Source of the DNA: Gillisia sp. CAL575
GTDB taxonomy: Bacteria > Bacteroidota > Bacteroidia > Flavobacteriales > Flavobacteriaceae
DNA: 64,000 bases
Direction of reading: 5' to 3'
NCBI RefSeq assembly: GCF_000403785.1
Contig: NZ_APHJ01000022.1
Span: 1-64,000, forward strand
Below the pieces are notes generated by a model that worked only from the letters and a program-made list of their open reading frames with translations, was not told the DNA's origin and searched no databases. Within the stretch, counting starts at the first letter, position 1, and every line of letters starts with the position of its first letter. Made by a program: the position numbers and the translations under genes. Below, in pieces: positions 61,656-64,000 of this stretch.

Positions 61656-62765
61656 ATGAATATCTTACACGTTTCTGCAGTGAAAAGTTGGGGTGGTGGG
61701 GAGAACCATATAGAGAATCTTTGCAATGAACTTCAGCAAATATCTCCTTCTACACAAAATTCGGTTTTATGCGTAAAAAACGGACTCTTTCATAAAAAGC
61801 TTCAAAACTCCAGTATTACTTATGAAACTGTTACAATTAACTTTAAAATGGATCTAAGATTCTGTTTTAAATTAATTGAAATTTGTAAAAGGCAACAAAT
61901 AGATCTCCTACATATCCATGATAGTACAGCCTTAACCTTATGTATTATGGCAGATCATCTATATAATTTGCCATCCTTTATCTTCAGTAAAAAGACCACG
62001 TTTCCAATTAGATCTAGAAAACAAACTCTTTATAAATACAATTATAAAAAGATAAAAAAAATTCTTTGTGTTTCTGAAGCTACTAAGGCCATTACAGAAA
62101 CCAATATCACAGATCCTAAAAGGTTAGTTTCAATATATCATGGTACTAAGGTTAATTCACATAACGCTGATAAACCTATGTGTATAAAAGATCAATTCAA
62201 TATCGCTGCTTCTACAAAGATCATCGGTAATATTGCAAATCATAACTGGCCGAAAGATCTGGATACTTTTATTAAGGTTGCTTATAACATAGTATACAAA
62301 AGAGGGATTACGAACATTCATTTTATTCAGATTGGAAAGTTCACCACCGAAACTCCTGAGCTTATTGATAAAATAGAAAAATTAAAACTTTCAAAGTATA
62401 TCACCTTGACGAATGTGATTCCAAATGCATCATTTTTAATTCCTCAATTTGATATTTCTCTGGTTACTTCAAAAAGCGAAGGAATCCCTCAATTTATTTA
62501 TGAATCGTTTTTAAATAAAGTCCCAGTAATAAGTACCAATGTTGGAGGTATTTCAGAAGTTATAGCTCATGGCGCAAATGGCTATTTAACAGACTCCGGA
62601 AATCACGAAGTACTTGCAGATCAAATTATAGAACTTTTAACCAACCCAGAGTTGATGAAGAGATTTACAGCTATTTCATTTAAAAATGTGCACGAAAAGT
62701 ATACAACAGAAATGATGGCATTAAAAACATTACAAGAATATAAATTAGTTCTCAATGGAAAATAA
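61656..62765 (+). CDS. Glycosyltransferase family 4
   Basis: This 369-residue retaining glycosyltransferase has the GT-B fold. The N-terminal loop SAVKSWGGGENHIENLCNEL (about 7-26) is the glycine-rich acceptor region, and the C-terminal donor site reads SKSEGIPQFIYESFLNKVPVISTNVGGISEVI (about 269-300), with the EX7E-type glutamates. No signal peptide or membrane helix. It overlaps the Sua5-like gene by 11 bases, so the glycan gene and a tRNA-modification gene are cotranscribed. Substrate unknown. Confidence 0.88.
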   Translation: MNILHVSAVKSWGGGENHIENLCNELQQISPSTQNSVLCVKNGLFHKKLQNSSITYETVTINFKMDLRFCFKLIEICKRQQIDLLHIHDSTALTLCIMADHLYNLPSFIFSKKTTFPIRSRKQTLYKYNYKKIKKILCVSEATKAITETNITDPKRLVSIYHGTKVNSHNADKPMCIKDQFNIAASTKIIGNIANHNWPKDLDTFIKVAYNIVYKRGITNIHFIQIGKFTTETPELIDKIEKLKLSKYITLTNVIPNASFLIPQFDISLVTSKSEGIPQFIYESFLNKVPVISTNVGGISEVIAHGANGYLTDSGNHEVLADQIIELLTNPELMKRFTAISFKNVHEKYTTEMMALKTLQEYKLVLNGK

Positions 62766-63327
62766 TATAAAACAGGAAATAGAAAACACGCTTGAAGTTT
62801 TAAAAAAGGGTGGCATAATTTTATATCCAACAGATACCGTTTGGGGAATAGGCTGTGATGCTACAAACCCAGAAGCAGTTGCAAAAGTTTATAAGCTTAA
62901 AAAAAGAGAAGAAAAAAAAGCGATGATTTGTTTGGTTAATTCTGTTAAAATGTTGGAACAGTATGTAAACAAAATTCCAAATATTGCTTATGATCTTATA
63001 GATTATGCGGTTAAACCGACCACCATTATCTACGATGATCCAATAAAGGTTGCAAACAATTTAATTGCTGAAGATGAAACTTTAGCAATTCGAGTAGTAG
63101 ACGATAAATTTTGCGAACCATTGATCTATAAATTTAGAAGAGCATTGGTATCAACCTCTGCAAATATTAGTGGAGAGCCAACTCCAAAATCTTTCTCTCA
63201 AATAAGCCCGGAAATTTTAAAAGGTGTAGACTATATAGTAAATTTGCAGCATTCAAAAACATCAGACCAACCATCCTCTATTATCAAAATTGGTAAGGAC
63301 GGAAGCGTTAAAGTGATTCGACAATAA
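62755..63327 (+). CDS. Threonylcarbamoyl-AMP synthase (Sua5/YrdC/YciO family)
   Basis: This 190-residue protein has the YrdC fold: KGGIILYPTDTVWGIGCDA, KKREEKKAMICLV (the KxR..K region, here KKREEKK) and STSANISGEPTPKSF. It should form threonylcarbamoyl-AMP for the t6A modification at position 37 of tRNAs that read ANN codons. It is the short form without the Sua5 C-terminal domain. YciO relatives have similar motifs, so TsaC function is likely but not proven. It overlaps the GT4 gene and precedes the CCA-adding enzyme by three bases. Confidence 0.88.
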   Translation: MENNIKQEIENTLEVLKKGGIILYPTDTVWGIGCDATNPEAVAKVYKLKKREEKKAMICLVNSVKMLEQYVNKIPNIAYDLIDYAVKPTTIIYDDPIKVANNLIAEDETLAIRVVDDKFCEPLIYKFRRALVSTSANISGEPTPKSFSQISPEILKGVDYIVNLQHSKTSDQPSSIIKIGKDGSVKVIRQ

Positions 63328-63330
63328 AAT

Positions 63331-64000
63331 ATGCCTAAAAACACAAACTACAAATCAGCTTTAAAACATCCCATTTTTAAGATCATCTCTCAAGCAGCAG
63401 AGAATCTAAATTTAGAGAGTTATGTGATTGGCGGATTTGTAAGAGATTTTCTGCTTGATCGTGGAGAACCAAAAGATATAGACATCGTTGCAATTGGAAG
63501 TGGAATTGAATTGGCTACCGAAGTATCCAAATTATTACCCAACAATCCCAAAATCCAAATTTTCAAAACTTACGGTACTGCAATGCTCAGAGCTTTTGAT
63601 CTGGAGATCGAGTTTGTTGGTGCCAGAAAGGAAAGTTATACAGAAGATAGCAGAAATCCGGTTGTGGAGGACGGAAGTCTTGAAGATGATCAAAAAAGAC
63701 GTGATTTCACAATAAACGCCTTGGCGCTGAATTTAATCAAGACAAATTTTGGAGACCTAGTAGATCCTTTTAACGGTATTGATGATCTAAAGCATCAATT
63801 AATTCAAACTCCTTTAGATCCAGATATTACTTATTCAGATGATCCTTTAAGGATGTTAAGGGCAATACGCTTTGCAACGCAGCTACACTTTAAAATTGAA
63901 CCTAAATCTTTGGCTTCAATTTCTAAGAATAAGAAAAGGATCAAGATCATTTCTAAAGAACGAATTATTGACGAGATCAATAAAATTCTTCTTTCAGAAA
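63331..64000 (+). CDS. CCA tRNA nucleotidyltransferase, 5' part (runs off window)
   Basis: The first 223 codons are present and the frame continues past the right edge. It adds or repairs the CCA end of tRNAs. Class II signatures are seen: YVIGGFVRDFLL (GGxxR), the catalytic acidic pair in KDIDIVAIG, and RRDFTINALA (the nucleotide-selecting RRD region), followed by YSDDPLRMLRAIRFA. Start at 63331 gives a normal N-terminus. Together with the Sua5-like gene it forms a tRNA maturation pair. Expected full length is about 450-480 residues with an HD domain in some relatives. Confidence 0.93.
   Translation, partial: MPKNTNYKSALKHPIFKIISQAAENLNLESYVIGGFVRDFLLDRGEPKDIDIVAIGSGIELATEVSKLLPNNPKIQIFKTYGTAMLRAFDLEIEFVGARKESYTEDSRNPVVEDGSLEDDQKRRDFTINALALNLIKTNFGDLVDPFNGIDDLKHQLIQTPLDPDITYSDDPLRMLRAIRFATQLHFKIEPKSLASISKNKKRIKIISKERIIDEINKILLSE

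Noticed and set aside
1-64000. CRISPR arrays, rRNA genes, riboswitches (cobalamin before mutA, FMN before ribH)
   Set aside because: No regularly spaced repeats, rRNA-like sequence or recognisable riboswitch consensus was seen in reading the window.

Overview
The window is a stretch of chromosome from a member of the Bacteroidota, most likely the family Flavobacteriaceae. The evidence is a compact AT-rich genome, many intergenic -7 boxes of the TAnnTTTG type, weak Shine-Dalgarno sequences, and families typical of that group: GldI, DUF5683, DUF3810, DUF5606, DUF349, DUF368 pairs, a large type of signal peptidase I, and an IntDOT-like tyrosine recombinase. No rRNA, CRISPR array or complete insertion sequence was seen. 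There is one tRNA gene, tRNA-Pro(UGG).

Layout. Positions 1-1706 hold a tyrosine recombinase lying just beyond the 3' end of tRNA-Pro, which looks like the edge of an integrated element that would continue left of the window. Positions 1885-9211 carry a PQQ sugar dehydrogenase with its likely cytochrome c partner, uridine kinase, an FtsB/DivIC-like protein, both subunits of methylmalonyl-CoA mutase and a dienoyl-CoA-reductase-like SDR. Positions 9298-14579 carry parA-parB, DUF5683, dapB, lepB and a WbqC-like gene in one direction. Positions 14584-20787 are a minus-strand run: TPR membrane protein, ribH, a small membrane protein, mutL, two rhomboid proteases and an endonuclease/exonuclease/phosphatase protein. 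Positions 20933-22723 carry recF, a lipoprotein and a DciA-like gene. An ndk gene with a one-base frameshift follows at 23053-23473.

Positions 23732-35040 hold secreted and envelope functions: a choice-of-anchor B lipoprotein, NrnA, GldI, a cyclophilin-FKBP fusion, a dipeptidase, a membrane protein with a zinc-protease motif, and two exported amidohydrolase-family proteins. Positions 35274-41428 hold a TrmH-type methyltransferase, an M48 protease, a Rel/SpoT homologue, Fur and PurA. Positions 41511-43129 hold two exported ferritin-like proteins. Positions 43421-52983 hold an OstA-like protein, a class III aminotransferase, a TPR protein, two DUF368 membrane proteins, AroE and a DUF349 protein. 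Positions 53060-55651 (minus) hold MazG, DUF5606, peptide deformylase and RuvX. Positions 55739-62765 contain dapD and then a group of glycosyltransferases, a glycerophosphotransferase-like enzyme and a lipopolysaccharide-kinase-like protein, probably building surface glycans. The window ends with a Sua5/YrdC protein and the first part of a CCA-adding enzyme.

Most of the content is conserved core genome. The best leads are the tRNA-linked recombinase and its repeated motif, the ndk frameshift, the degenerate endonuclease motif in MutL, the pair of exported ferritin-like proteins, the amidohydrolase pair in which one protein and half of the other have lost their metal ligands, the tandem DUF368 genes, the mixed glycan/phosphate gene group, and the dispersed palindromic intergenic repeats. 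I did not see a convincing wholly new defence or mobile system.
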